Positions 1 through 8,900 of a stretch of 64,000 nt of DNA are shown in pieces. Location of the stretch: the NCBI RefSeq assembly GCF_030688855.1, contig NZ_JAUYZK010000001.1, positions 186,001 to 250,000 on the forward strand. The letters are read 5' to 3'. The stretch is from Helicobacter cappadocius. Its GTDB lineage: Bacteria; Campylobacterota; Campylobacteria; Campylobacterales; Helicobacteraceae. Both the position numbers and the translations under genes were made by a program. The notes below the pieces were generated by a model. That model saw only the letters and a list, made by a program, of their open reading frames with translations, was not told the origin of the DNA and searched no databases. The number at the start of each line of letters is the position of its first letter. Position 1 is the first letter of the stretch.

Positions 1-3000
1 TAAAAATCCTTCTAAATATGCTGTTGTAGATATGTCTTTAGGATTTTGGCAATCGACCTTTAATTTCAACAATATCACCAGTCTCTCTGATGATACCACG
101 TACAAACCTAAACTTGCTATCGCTTTGAATGAAACCAATATGATTGGAGAAGATATCAAAAATCAAGGCGATCTGACCATTGTAGCAGGAGACAACTCCC
201 TTATTAGAGGCAATATCACCACAGGTATAGCTGATGATGGCACCCCTATGAAAAATGCGACTTTAGATCTCCATCTCACTTATTGGGATTACACTATTAC
301 TAATGGTATCGCGCAAAAAAACACTTCTGGTGTTTATAAAACAAGTGGCAATGATGATATGTCTCACATCTCTACCTATGAAGGTAGGCTCATCACAGGT
401 GCTGCTGGAAACAATATCCATTTAGACAGTGGGACATTATCTCTTCTCCCCGGTTCTAATGTAACAGCTTTTGTCAAAGCAGACATTACAAGCAATCAAA
501 AAAACACTATTAAGATGCAAGATAGCTTTTTTTATATGACAAACAAATCTATTTTCACAGGTGCACTCATCTCATCAGGATACAATCGCCTAACCTTAGA
601 TAGTGGCGTTAGTATCAATCTAAACTCTCCTTCTGCTTTTAGAGGGAGTTTGGTAACCCTTACAGGAGGAGGTGCGATCAATATCAACGCCACTTCTGCA
701 CTATTCCTCAAGCCTAATGAAAACTCTAATAATCTATATCACTTCTCTTCTCCTAGTGCTAATCTTGGGTTTGAAGGTACTTTTAGAGATAGCGCAACAG
801 GGGGGAATTATCTCGAGCTTGATAGTAGCCAAAAAGTTCCTAATGGACTTGGCAATTATGATGATGCAGTGGTGTTGGTTCTCGATAAAGGAACTGCTGC
901 TACTCCTAATACCTTCAAAGGCACCCTCTTTGCCAAAGGAAGCAAAAACTACCTCTATCTAGGTGATTATTCACAATTCACTTTAGATACAGGTTCGTTT
1001 TTTGATGGTGTATTGGTCACAAAACAAGACGATACTGCTAATCATTCAGTATTTAACAATGCCAATGGAAATGTTGTCTTAGAAGACGGGAGTTATTTTA
1101 GAGGTTCCCTCTCTGCAAACACCCTCACACTCAAGGGTGCTAATATCATCAATAATAATGATACAACCATCAAAGCCATCCAAGTTCTCTCTGGAAATAA
1201 TAGCCTAAATCTAAGTGCAAGCACTACTGCTCCAATATTAAACACTGGAGGAGGGCTTGATGTAGATTTTAATCCTACAGATGGCAAACCCATCTCTTTT
1301 AAAGGAGGTATCTATACATACGGAGATGCAGGGACTCATGTAAGTTTTACCAAAACCCTCTATGCTGATCCAGATGGTAGCACCATCATAGCTACTGGTA
1401 GGGCGGTCAGTCTTGTCGAATATATTTCTGATATGGCTACCATACAAACTTTTGCTTCTACTCTTGAGCAGATCCCAGATAGACTCCCTGTGTATAATAT
1501 CTACACCAAAGATAGTGCAGTTAATGGATTTTTTATCACTGGCCCTTTTTCTGCAAAAGCGAACATACACTATAGCGGTGGAAGGACACTTTTAATTCTA
1601 GCAGATTCCATGGATACAACTACAGATTCCGCACCTACAGATACAGATACACCTGCAGATGCCTCAGATATAGATCCAAGTCAAATACCCTATAAAGATG
1701 GTGTCTTGATTTATTTAGACGCTTCTAAGGCAAATACGCTTTTGAGTGATTATAGAAATCTCTATCCTGAGAATTTTGCAAGTTTGAGTGTAGATAAGCT
1801 CTCTTCTATTACCCAAGCTGCACAGATGGCTGCTTGTAAAGCTGATAGTAGCAAATGTCTCAAAGATGATGATCCTAGCAAAATCAATGGATTTGTAGGA
1901 AGTGATGGAACACTCATCTATAAGGCTTACTTAGATGGGATTTTGGTAGGAAATATCGCTTCACTTTCAACATCTACCTCCACAAGCAAAAAACAATACA
2001 TCGCTACTTTGAATCCAAACTCGGCCTTTGTCGGAAGTATGGAAATCAAAGATACCCCTATTTCTGTCAATCTCTCCGAAGGAAGTAAGCTTGTCTTTAC
2101 AAAAGACTCTACAATCCAAACCCTAACATCCAGCAGTGATGATTATATTGACAGATCCTCTCTTACTGCAGCAACTCTTGCACAAAACAACACCATCATA
2201 GATCTAGCAACCAATGCAGATCCACATAATCTAGTAAAAAAAGATAACTATTCTACTTTGAATATTGATAATCTTAATGGTGTGAGTGATGTTGTGTTCA
2301 AGTTCTCTTTTGGAAAAGATAGCTCTGGAAACAATGCTTCTGATAGGTTGGTAGTCACTAATACTACAAACTCTAAAAACAACATCATGCAAATCTATCA
2401 AAACCTCTCCCATCCAACAGAACTTCAAGATGGAGAAAAACTCCTGATTGCTTCAATAGCTAATGGTGGCTCTATTGATGGTGGAAAAATCTTTGAAACT
2501 GGACAGATATTCAATAATGAAGGATTTGATACGATCAAATCAAGTATTGTTGTGCTTGATCAAAATAGCAATGATCCTACTACTGCAACAAGTGGAGCTA
2601 CCTATAGCAACTACTATCTAACTTCAATATCAAGCTCTATCAATACACAAGCTGCAAATATTTCTAAAGCGGCTCTGAATTCTAACCGATCCATTCTCCT
2701 AGGCAATATCAATGACTTGAACAAAAGACTTGGGGAACTCAGAAACAATCCTTATACACAAGGAGCTTGGGCGAGGATTTTCAACGGAATGACTAGCTCT
2801 GATTATGGTATAGCTGTAAGGAATATCTTCACCAATGTTCAAGCTGGGTATGATTATTCTGTGGGCGATCTTAGAGATGCAAACCAATATGTAGGAGTAG
2901 CAATATCTTATGGATACAGTAATTTAAATGCCTCTTCAGTCGATCTCAAAGGCAATGCAAATATGATAGAACTAGGTGCGTATTATTCTTATGTAGCAGA

Positions 3001-3631
3001 TAGTGGGCTTTATACGGATTCTATTTTGAAATATGCTTTTATCAACAACAAACTCAGCATTGATACAACATCTGCTATCAATTACAATACCAATGCACTC
3101 ACCTTTGGTCAAGAAGTTGGTTATCGCTTCTTTTTAGATAGAAATAAAAAATTTTATATCGATCCACTTGCTGAAATTACTTTGGGATATTTTGGAGGTG
3201 GAAATGTAGATCGGATAAAAGGAGATGCTTTCTTAAATACCAAGTTTGATCCAAGTTTCTTATACAGAGTAAAAATCGGAGGGAATATGGGCTATAGACT
3301 CATCACCTCCAGAAATGAGACGGATTTTAGAGCTGGGCTTTCTTATGTCCTAGATGGAAACATCGGAGATATTTCGATGAACTCTAATCTCTCTTCTGCT
3401 ACACATAGCATTCCTGTTAGCAATACAGGACTTTTGCAATTAGGAGCGAATTCTATTATTTCTAGCAACTGGAGAGCATATGTGGATTTAGATGTTGGAT
3501 TTGGTTCGAGCATCTTCAGACAAGATTACCTCATCTCACTAGGAGGAAGATATATCTTTGGTAAAAAAAGCAGAGTCATCACACCTGTAAATAATCCACT
3601 CCATAACAACAAGCCTTCTAACAAAAAATAA
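1..3631 (+). CDS. VacA-like autotransporter, 3' part (5' end outside window)
   Basis: The frame is open from base 2, so the start and signal peptide lie upstream of the window. About 1,200 residues are visible. The first 600 or so are rich in short Gly/Asn/Ser/Leu repeats of the kind that build a secreted beta-helix passenger. The last ~290 residues, from GAWARIFNG near visible residue 907, form an autotransporter beta-barrel ending in GGRYIF. A hydrophilic tail of about 21 residues follows that Phe, which is unusual because barrels normally end on the aromatic residue. It should be secreted by the type V route and act at the cell surface, by analogy with the Helicobacter VacA-like family (inference). 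A run of six G at about 800-805 is too short to call a phase switch. Confidence 0.85.
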   Translation, partial: KNPSKYAVVDMSLGFWQSTFNFNNITSLSDDTTYKPKLAIALNETNMIGEDIKNQGDLTIVAGDNSLIRGNITTGIADDGTPMKNATLDLHLTYWDYTITNGIAQKNTSGVYKTSGNDDMSHISTYEGRLITGAAGNNIHLDSGTLSLLPGSNVTAFVKADITSNQKNTIKMQDSFFYMTNKSIFTGALISSGYNRLTLDSGVSINLNSPSAFRGSLVTLTGGGAININATSALFLKPNENSNNLYHFSSPSANLGFEGTFRDSATGGNYLELDSSQKVPNGLGNYDDAVVLVLDKGTAATPNTFKGTLFAKGSKNYLYLGDYSQFTLDTGSFFDGVLVTKQDDTANHSVFNNANGNVVLEDGSYFRGSLSANTLTLKGANIINNNDTTIKAIQVLSGNNSLNLSASTTAPILNTGGGLDVDFNPTDGKPISFKGGIYTYGDAGTHVSFTKTLYADPDGSTIIATGRAVSLVEYISDMATIQTFASTLEQIPDRLPVYNIYTKDSAVNGFFITGPFSAKANIHYSGGRTLLILADSMDTTTDSAPTDTDTPADASDIDPSQIPYKDGVLIYLDASKANTLLSDYRNLYPENFASLSVDKLSSITQAAQMAACKADSSKCLKDDDPSKINGFVGSDGTLIYKAYLDGILVGNIASLSTSTSTSKKQYIATLNPNSAFVGSMEIKDTPISVNLSEGSKLVFTKDSTIQTLTSSSDDYIDRSSLTAATLAQNNTIIDLATNADPHNLVKKDNYSTLNIDNLNGVSDVVFKFSFGKDSSGNNASDRLVVTNTTNSKNNIMQIYQNLSHPTELQDGEKLLIASIANGGSIDGGKIFETGQIFNNEGFDTIKSSIVVLDQNSNDPTTATSGATYSNYYLTSISSSINTQAANISKAALNSNRSILLGNINDLNKRLGELRNNPYTQGAWARIFNGMTSSDYGIAVRNIFTNVQAGYDYSVGDLRDANQYVGVAISYGYSNLNASSVDLKGNANMIELGAYYSYVADSGLYTDSILKYAFINNKLSIDTTSAINYNTNALTFGQEVGYRFFLDRNKKFYIDPLAEITLGYFGGGNVDRIKGDAFLNTKFDPSFLYRVKIGGNMGYRLITSRNETDFRAGLSYVLDGNIGDISMNSNLSSATHSIPVSNTGLLQLGANSIISSNWRAYVDLDVGFGSSIFRQDYLISLGGRYIFGKKSRVITPVNNPLHNNKPSNKK

Positions 3632-3639
3632 AATATATA

Positions 3640-3685
3640 CAAACTCCTTCCTTCTAAGTAAGCTCACAAAAGAAGGAGGAGTTTG
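3640..3685 (+). terminator. Hairpin after the autotransporter gene
   Basis: An inverted repeat pairs 3640-3655 with 3671-3685, with one bulged base and a 15-base loop. It starts 9 bases after the autotransporter stop codon. No T-run follows, so it may be a U-less terminator or an mRNA-stabilising hairpin. Confidence 0.5.
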
Positions 3686-3829
3686 ATTAGATATGTTAAT
3701 TGGAATGTGAACATAAGCATATAAAACTCCGTTAATACCCATATTAGTTGTCATTTTTTTCTTAGGAGAAGGGGAGGAGTTATCACAAATATCGACAATA
3801 TCAAACTCTATGATTTACACATCTAAATA

Positions 3830-4024
3830 TTACTTTCCATAAATTTTTTTACAAGCATCATTATTTCCAAATAGACAATCTTTTTGGAGTTTTTCAAATT
3901 CTTTGATACGTTGCTGTTCTCTTTTGTGAGTTTGATATTTATCTACTCCATAGACTGCCAAACAAACAATAATGATGAAAAAAATGTCAAATCTTTTGAT
4001 TTTGGGACAAAATTTACATGCCAT
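3830..4024 (-). CDS. Small Cys-containing single-pass membrane protein (hypothetical)
   Basis: This 64-residue ORF has a plausible AAGGG ribosome site 9 bases before its ATG. It opens with a CKFC pair (residues 3-6), has one hydrophobic segment (about residues 13-25), then a charged stretch, and ends with two further Cys in DCLFGNNDACKKIYG. That end looks like half of a Sel1-type Cys-rich repeat as found in small Helicobacter proteins. The topology suggests an inner-membrane anchor with a short soluble tail. It stands alone between the autotransporter and the CRISPR locus. I do not recognise a function and it could be non-coding. Confidence 0.45.
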   Translation of the reverse strand: MACKFCPKIKRFDIFFIIIVCLAVYGVDKYQTHKREQQRIKEFEKLQKDCLFGNNDACKKIYGK

Positions 4025-4410
4025 ATTTTAAAACCCTTGTAATTAGTTGTAATGAAGATTATTGTATCAAGATTGTGCTTTAACAAAAAATATGATGATT
4101 GTTATGATCAGAAAGGTTAGCTAGTATCACCAAGCTAATCAGCTCCTAAGAGTGACTTTTGCGTAAGCTGGAGCGTAATTTGTATTATTTGCGTTTATTA
4201 TTGTTTGCAGTTTTACAGCGTGCAGCTGGTATGCAGCTCAAGCGATACAGCTCCTGTCGAAGCCAAATCAACCCCATAACCTAATAAAAAATACAAGATT
4301 GTATCTAAGATTTTCAAAAAGAATATCTATTGATAAAACAAATCTAAAGAGATTTTTTGATCTTTTGTATTGATTTTAGGAGTGATTTGAAAGGCTATAA
4401 GGAATTGATA
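4025..4410. other. 385-base gap with no recognisable gene
   Basis: I find no ORF with a ribosome site here, no further CRISPR repeats at 66-base spacing upstream of the array, and no tRNA. Around 4195-4260 several short CAGCT/GCAGC words recur, which may be a decayed coding remnant, but I cannot assign it. Confidence 0.5.
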
Positions 4411-4578
4411 GAGTGGGTATGTTCTTAAATTCTTCTATGCTACAATTCTTCAGAATTCTTTATTCTAGGGCGTTTCGTTTTAGGCAGTTCTTAAATTCTT
4501 CTATGCTACAATAGAACTCTTTGATTATCTTCATAGCTCATTGTTTTAGGCAGTTCTTAAATTCTTCTATGCTACAAT
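4411..4578 (+). CRISPR. Type II-C CRISPR array, 3 repeats and 2 spacers
   Basis: Two full identical 36-base repeats lie at 4477-4512 and 4543-4578. A third unit at 4411-4446 matches over its last 26 bases (4421-4446), but its first ten bases are degenerate. The two spacers, 4447-4476 and 4513-4542, are each 30 bases. The repeat starts GTTTTAG, as in Campylobacter jejuni, and ends TATGCTACAAT, an extended -10 promoter (TG at 4438-4439, TACAAT at 4441-4446 in the first unit). By analogy with Neisseria and Campylobacter II-C arrays, each repeat should start a short crRNA inside the next spacer, leaving a guide of about 22-24 bases. The orientation is set by the match to the tracrRNA on the same strand. 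Confidence 0.93.
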
Positions 4579-4582
4579 AGAC

Positions 4583-4618
4583 CCTATTTATTCTCCCTAT
4601 ATTGTGAGAATAAATAGG
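4583..4618 (+). other. Perfect 13-bp hairpin between array and tracrRNA
   Basis: Bases 4583-4595 (CCTATTTATTCTC) pair perfectly with 4606-4618 around a 10-base loop. It begins five bases after the last repeat. No T-run follows. It may block or end crRNA read-through into the tracrRNA, or act as a structured linker in a joined transcript. Confidence 0.6.
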
Positions 4619-4636
4619 AATAAACCATAGAAAATA

Positions 4637-4645
4637 TGCTAGAAT
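4637..4645 (+). promoter_or_regulatory. Extended -10 promoter of the tracrRNA
   Basis: TGCTAGAAT at 4637-4645 is an extended -10 element and differs by one base from the TGCTACAAT in each CRISPR repeat. Transcription would start near 4651-4653, just before the anti-repeat. Confidence 0.55.
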
Positions 4646-4651
4646 AGCACT

Positions 4652-4722
4652 ATAAGAATTTAAGAACTGCCTAGAATAAACGGTTATTGGGTTCCGTGCG
4701 GGGTTACAATCCCCCAAAAACC
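4652..4722 (+). ncRNA. tracrRNA of the type II-C system
   Basis: Bases 4654-4673 are an exact 20-base reverse complement of the CRISPR repeat, and the following GAAT extends pairing with two G-U wobbles to cover the whole start of the repeat. Downstream, an ACGG/CCGT stem (about 4679-4697) and the GGGGTTACAATCCCC stem-loop (about 4700-4714) closely match the known C. jejuni tracrRNA tail. The RNA would pair with crRNA and load Cas9. It runs toward the 3' end of cas2. No clear U-run marks the 3' end, so the end coordinate is approximate. Confidence 0.9.
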
Positions 4723-4746
4723 CTAAAATTCTCATATACAAATCTA

Positions 4747-5055
4747 CTAAAACAACACTAGTTGTCTTGGTTTGTTGATTTCTTCAATTTTACTTCTCTT
4801 TCCTAGTAATAATCTCATATGATCAAATTGTTTTTCTGTTAATATCAATGCTCTGATATTCCCTTTTTCAGGAAGTATTAGATCAAGTCGATCCAAATGA
4901 GAGTTTGCACTTGCAACCCCCTTGCAAATACGAACATACACTGAAAATTGGAGCATTATAAAACCACCTTTTATAAGCTCTTTTCTGAATTTTGCAGAAT
5001 TCTTCCTATCTTCTTTGGTATGCGTTGGCATATCAAACATCACTAAAACTCTCAT
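4747..5055 (-). CDS. cas2: CRISPR-associated endonuclease Cas2
   Basis: Cas2 is the structural half of the Cas1-Cas2 integrase that inserts new spacers. The protein (102 residues from the chosen start) opens with MRVLVMFDMP, the ferredoxin-fold first strand with the conserved Asp, and contains the usual RRNSAKFRK-like helix and VYVRICKG strand. I chose the ATG at 5055 over one five codons earlier because GGAAGAG sits six bases before it and this is the family's normal start. It overlaps the end of cas1 by 23 bases, so the two are translationally coupled. It is the last gene of the cas9-cas1-cas2 operon and faces the tracrRNA. Confidence 0.93.
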   Translation of the reverse strand: MRVLVMFDMPTHTKEDRKNSAKFRKELIKGGFIMLQFSVYVRICKGVASANSHLDRLDLILPEKGNIRALILTEKQFDHMRLLLGKRSKIEEINKPRQLVLF

Positions 5056-5980
5056 AAATTTCTCTTCCATTTGAATTCTCTCTCTGAAATATTGGTAATA
5101 ACAAAGAATCTTCTGTGCCTTTTAGAATATTTGCCAAAGACCAGACCGTGCGGGTTATAGCTCGATACATAGGATAGTATTTATCCTTACATAAAATCTT
5201 AGCCCCTAAGATACCTGCCAATTTTTGGCGATGATGAATTTGAAATCCATCTTTTAGAGAATCTCTCTGCACCATCAAAAGCACTAGAGAATCTACAAAT
5301 ATCCGATAAGGTTCCATCATATCATCAGCAAGATTAAAAGAATTGAATTGGTTTCTATGAAATAGACCGAGTGCGGGTAAAAATCCACTTCCTACGAGGC
5401 TTCTTGCCATAGAACCTCTCAAAATTGCATAACCATAATTGAGTGCAGAATTGATAGGATCAAGACTTTTCCTCACAAAATCCACTCCAAAAAGTACTTG
5501 AAAATAAAATATCGCTCCTTGTGCTTCAAAATTTTTAGAATCATTGAGCATTACATTTTTAGATAATTTTAGGATTTTATCAGCTGTTTGAGGAGAAAAA
5601 TCTTTTGCTAGAGTGCTTTGATTGTAGAGTTTTTGCTTGATGATTTGTTGCCACAAAATAGCTTTCTTTTGCTTAGATAACTTCATCTGTGTTTGAAGTG
5701 TTTCAGAGATTTTATAATGCCCTAAATAGGGGGTAAAAACACCATTTGGCATATGAGAATCATCGCAGGTAAAAAAAGCTATTCTACAATCTGCTAATTT
5801 GCTCAATAAACTAGCAGTAATACTCACCTGATTGCTCTCACAGACAATCATCAGAATATCCCTGAGTGGCAAGGTTATTTCCTGACCTTCTTGAGTGATA
5901 CAAAAATTCGTATTTTTAAGACTTAGCTTGGCTGGATTTGTGATGAAAATACTCTTATAAGCTTCATCAAAACCACCCAT
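5033..5980 (-). CDS. cas1: CRISPR-associated integrase Cas1
   Basis: This 315-residue protein is of normal type II Cas1 length. It is the catalytic subunit of spacer acquisition. The expected metal ligands are visible: Glu152 in FEAQGAIFYF, His208 in GLFHRNQFN, and Asp219/Asp220 with Glu223 in LADDMMEPYR. The ATG follows the cas9 stop directly, with no gap. No csn2 or cas4 is present, which fits subtype II-C. The intact active site suggests that adaptation could still work despite the two-spacer array. Confidence 0.95.
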   Translation of the reverse strand: MGGFDEAYKSIFITNPAKLSLKNTNFCITQEGQEITLPLRDILMIVCESNQVSITASLLSKLADCRIAFFTCDDSHMPNGVFTPYLGHYKISETLQTQMKLSKQKKAILWQQIIKQKLYNQSTLAKDFSPQTADKILKLSKNVMLNDSKNFEAQGAIFYFQVLFGVDFVRKSLDPINSALNYGYAILRGSMARSLVGSGFLPALGLFHRNQFNSFNLADDMMEPYRIFVDSLVLLMVQRDSLKDGFQIHHRQKLAGILGAKILCKDKYYPMYRAITRTVWSLANILKGTEDSLLLPIFQRENSNGREIYESFSDV

Positions 5981-8900
5981 CTAAGATCTCTTTTTGGTTG
6001 TTTTGAGCCTGACATCTCTCCTGGGCTCAAGTGGTGCTTCACTTATCTCTCCTAATACAGAAACTATACATTTTTTGAATATTTTTAGATTCTGTATTCC
6101 GCAACTCTCAGCTAGAAATCCTGAAGATTTTTCTTTAAAAAATTCTTTTTCATCACTAGATACAAGGTTGCTATGATGCCTAAAGCTTAAAGTCCCCGTA
6201 CTTGAGCTTGCTCCTACATAGTAGGCATAGATACTTTTATCCATTCCTTTTTGCTGAATCTGCACCAAATCATCTTTAAAAAGACTGAAACAAAATTCAT
6301 AATTTTCATCCATCTCTAGCCAGTCTTTGATCACTCCTGACTTGTCTTTGCCTTGAACAATAGCTTTATTGGGTAACCTACCTATTGCAAAATCATAAGT
6401 ATAGATAGGAATAACATAATATTTTCCCTTATCTTTAGATCTGAAGATATCTGTTCGGATCATTTCTCCATTATCTACTATGCCCCCGTTTATTTCGCGT
6501 ATTTTCCCTAATTCAATTGCCTTTTTCACGCCTTCTTCTCTACCATAACTAGCATAATACTCCGTGCGTTTGCGTATAGTCTGCTCGTGTAATGCTCCAG
6601 TGACATTTCTTCTAGATGCTCTTGAAACAAAGATTGTTTTTGTTGCTGCTTCTAGTTTTGATCGAAAATCTTCAAGTGGTTCTATTGAGGGTTTTTTGAA
6701 CTTTTGGGTATTTTCATAAATCTCTTTTGCCTTTTCTTTAGAGTCTCTATATCTCTCCTCTTTTGATTTCAAATAATTACTTAAGGACTTTATATTCGCA
6801 TCTGTGGCAAGTGCGATGATTAGAGAATCTTGAAAATGGTGCAAATGAGTCTCTCTATTTTTAGAATCCAATCCCCAATAATGTCTAAGAATGCTTGTAA
6901 GTCCTCCACTCATAGTTAAAATATGCTTCTTTGAGCCTTTGCTTCCAGCTTGAATAGAAGTATCCTCTGAAATATCTAAGGGTAAGAATTCCAAATATTG
7001 AGATGTATATTGGCTTACAAGCCTGTTGATATAACCTGTATCCACTAGGTTTCTAGTGAGGAATTCACCCCTTGAGCCTATGTTTTTGTCTATAAAGGCA
7101 GTGTTCATAATTTTCTTTTTCACATTTCTAGGCAACTTTGAGATAGCATTAATTCTTTTGCGTAATTCTTCCCATTTTGCCTCATCTGATCCTATCCATT
7201 CATAAGGCGTCTTATTTCTTTTTAGTTGATTTTGAGCGGTGAAGACTAATACCTTATTGTTTTGAGAGTCATCTAGACTTCTTGAAAGTGGATAAATATG
7301 ATCAACTTGGAGTTTATTTTCTTCTTTTAGATCTTCAATCTCTATCTTTTTGCCGCTATAGATACAAAATTCATCTTGTCGTTTCCATAATTTTACTTTT
7401 AGAATATTTCGACCATTAACCTCTAAACCAAATTCCTGGCATAGATTTTTTGCCTCATCATTGAGTTTTCTGTTTGCATCTTGCTCTTTCTTTATCTTTT
7501 GGCGATCATTGAAACTCTTGCCTACATCACGAGTGAATTCAATATGAATTTTGTGAAGTCTCCCATATTTTTTAATCACAGCATTGACAACTTTTCTGTA
7601 TTGTGAAATCGCCCTATTGACAACAGGGTTCAATGTATCTGCAAAATCTGTCTGTGCTAGTGGGGGCAAAAGTCCTTTTTTCACATTTTTTGTACAAAGT
7701 TCCAAAAGTCCACTTAATTCTATAGCCTCATCATATCGTTTGCCTTCTTTCATCAAAGGAGAAATTTTATAAATTGCTTTTAGGCTTAGGGCGAGTGTTT
7801 TATCAAAACCAAGCTGATTAAGGCTTAATTTTTCCTGCATAGACTTGGAAATAGGAAGTTTAGAAATTTTTTCTTTTATGGTTTTTTCAGATCGATTGAA
7901 AGCTATGATGTTTGCAATCTCATCAAGTGTTTGAACCTCTAAGGCATTGAACTCTTCTTCAAAATCACTCAAATATTCTTTGAGTTTATGAAACTTTGGA
8001 AATGATATAAAAATCTTTTTTTCTGTGTCTTTTTGCGTATAATCTAGGGCATTGTCTTTAAATACTATTGAAGGATAGTTCTCAAGCTTTAAAATCTTCC
8101 GCAGCTCTCTATAACTTACTCCAGTTTTTAGGCTTTTTGCTTTATTGAGTATGAGTTCAATCATCTCTTGTGAAAAAACTTCTTTTGTGATTTCCCCAAT
8201 ATAAGCTAAGGTGTTGATAATCTTTGTGAGATTGATAAATTCCTCTGCGCTATAGCAGCACTTTGAAGCTCTTTTTTCTTCAGAATAAAACTGACATTTT
8301 CCAACCATCGATTCAAAACTCTTCAAATCCCGCTGATAAAAAGCTATTTTATTGAACAATTCTTCTAGCTCTTGAGTTGCTTTCTGATTTCCAAAACTTC
8401 TTTGAGAATCAAATAAGATTTTTACCTCCTCTTGTAAATCTCTTCTCCCTACAGAATGTTGATACCCATCTTTAGAATCCTTAGCTTTGTTCCTAACACC
8501 TTTAAACTCTCCCTTGCATCGTTCCTTTAAAAAATACTCTTTGCACATCATCTCACCAACACTTCTATAGCCTAATCTTTGCATTTCATCTCTGTTGGAT
8601 TTGATAGATTTTAAAATAATTTTATTTTCTTTTTCATCTTTTTGACTTTGCATACAATCATTGTATCCGCGTCTCTTTGCAATATGCAAAAGCACTCTAA
8701 AAAACTCTTTATCATCAAGCTTTCTATCAAGTCCCTCTGATCTAAGCTCCCAAGGAGAGAGAAAGGCCTTAGTGGTTGTAAAAATATCTGGAAGAGATTC
8801 ATTTTCTGGGATGATATCTTTAAGATCAATATTGAGATATTTTGAAAGCAAAATCTTGATTTGTTTAACTCTAGCCTTTTTTCTCTTATTAGCTCTTCTT

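Noticed and set aside
800-805. Six-G run in the autotransporter as a phase switch
   Set aside because: The run is too short for frequent slippage; similar six-G runs occur in the second TonB receptor gene (about 26686 and 27081).
3539-3754. A 71-codon minus-strand ORF near the autotransporter end
   Set aside because: It runs antisense into the autotransporter gene and over the hairpin, with no recognisable motif.
4447-4476. Spacer 1 as a self-targeting guide against the tracrRNA locus
   Set aside because: Only 11 internal bases match, and the end of the spacer next to the repeat (the seed side) does not, so Cas9 cutting is unlikely.
4538-4741. A 67-codon minus-strand ORF across the array and tracrRNA
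   Set aside because: It is opposite to repeats, hairpin and tracrRNA, which fully explain these bases, and it has no ribosome site.
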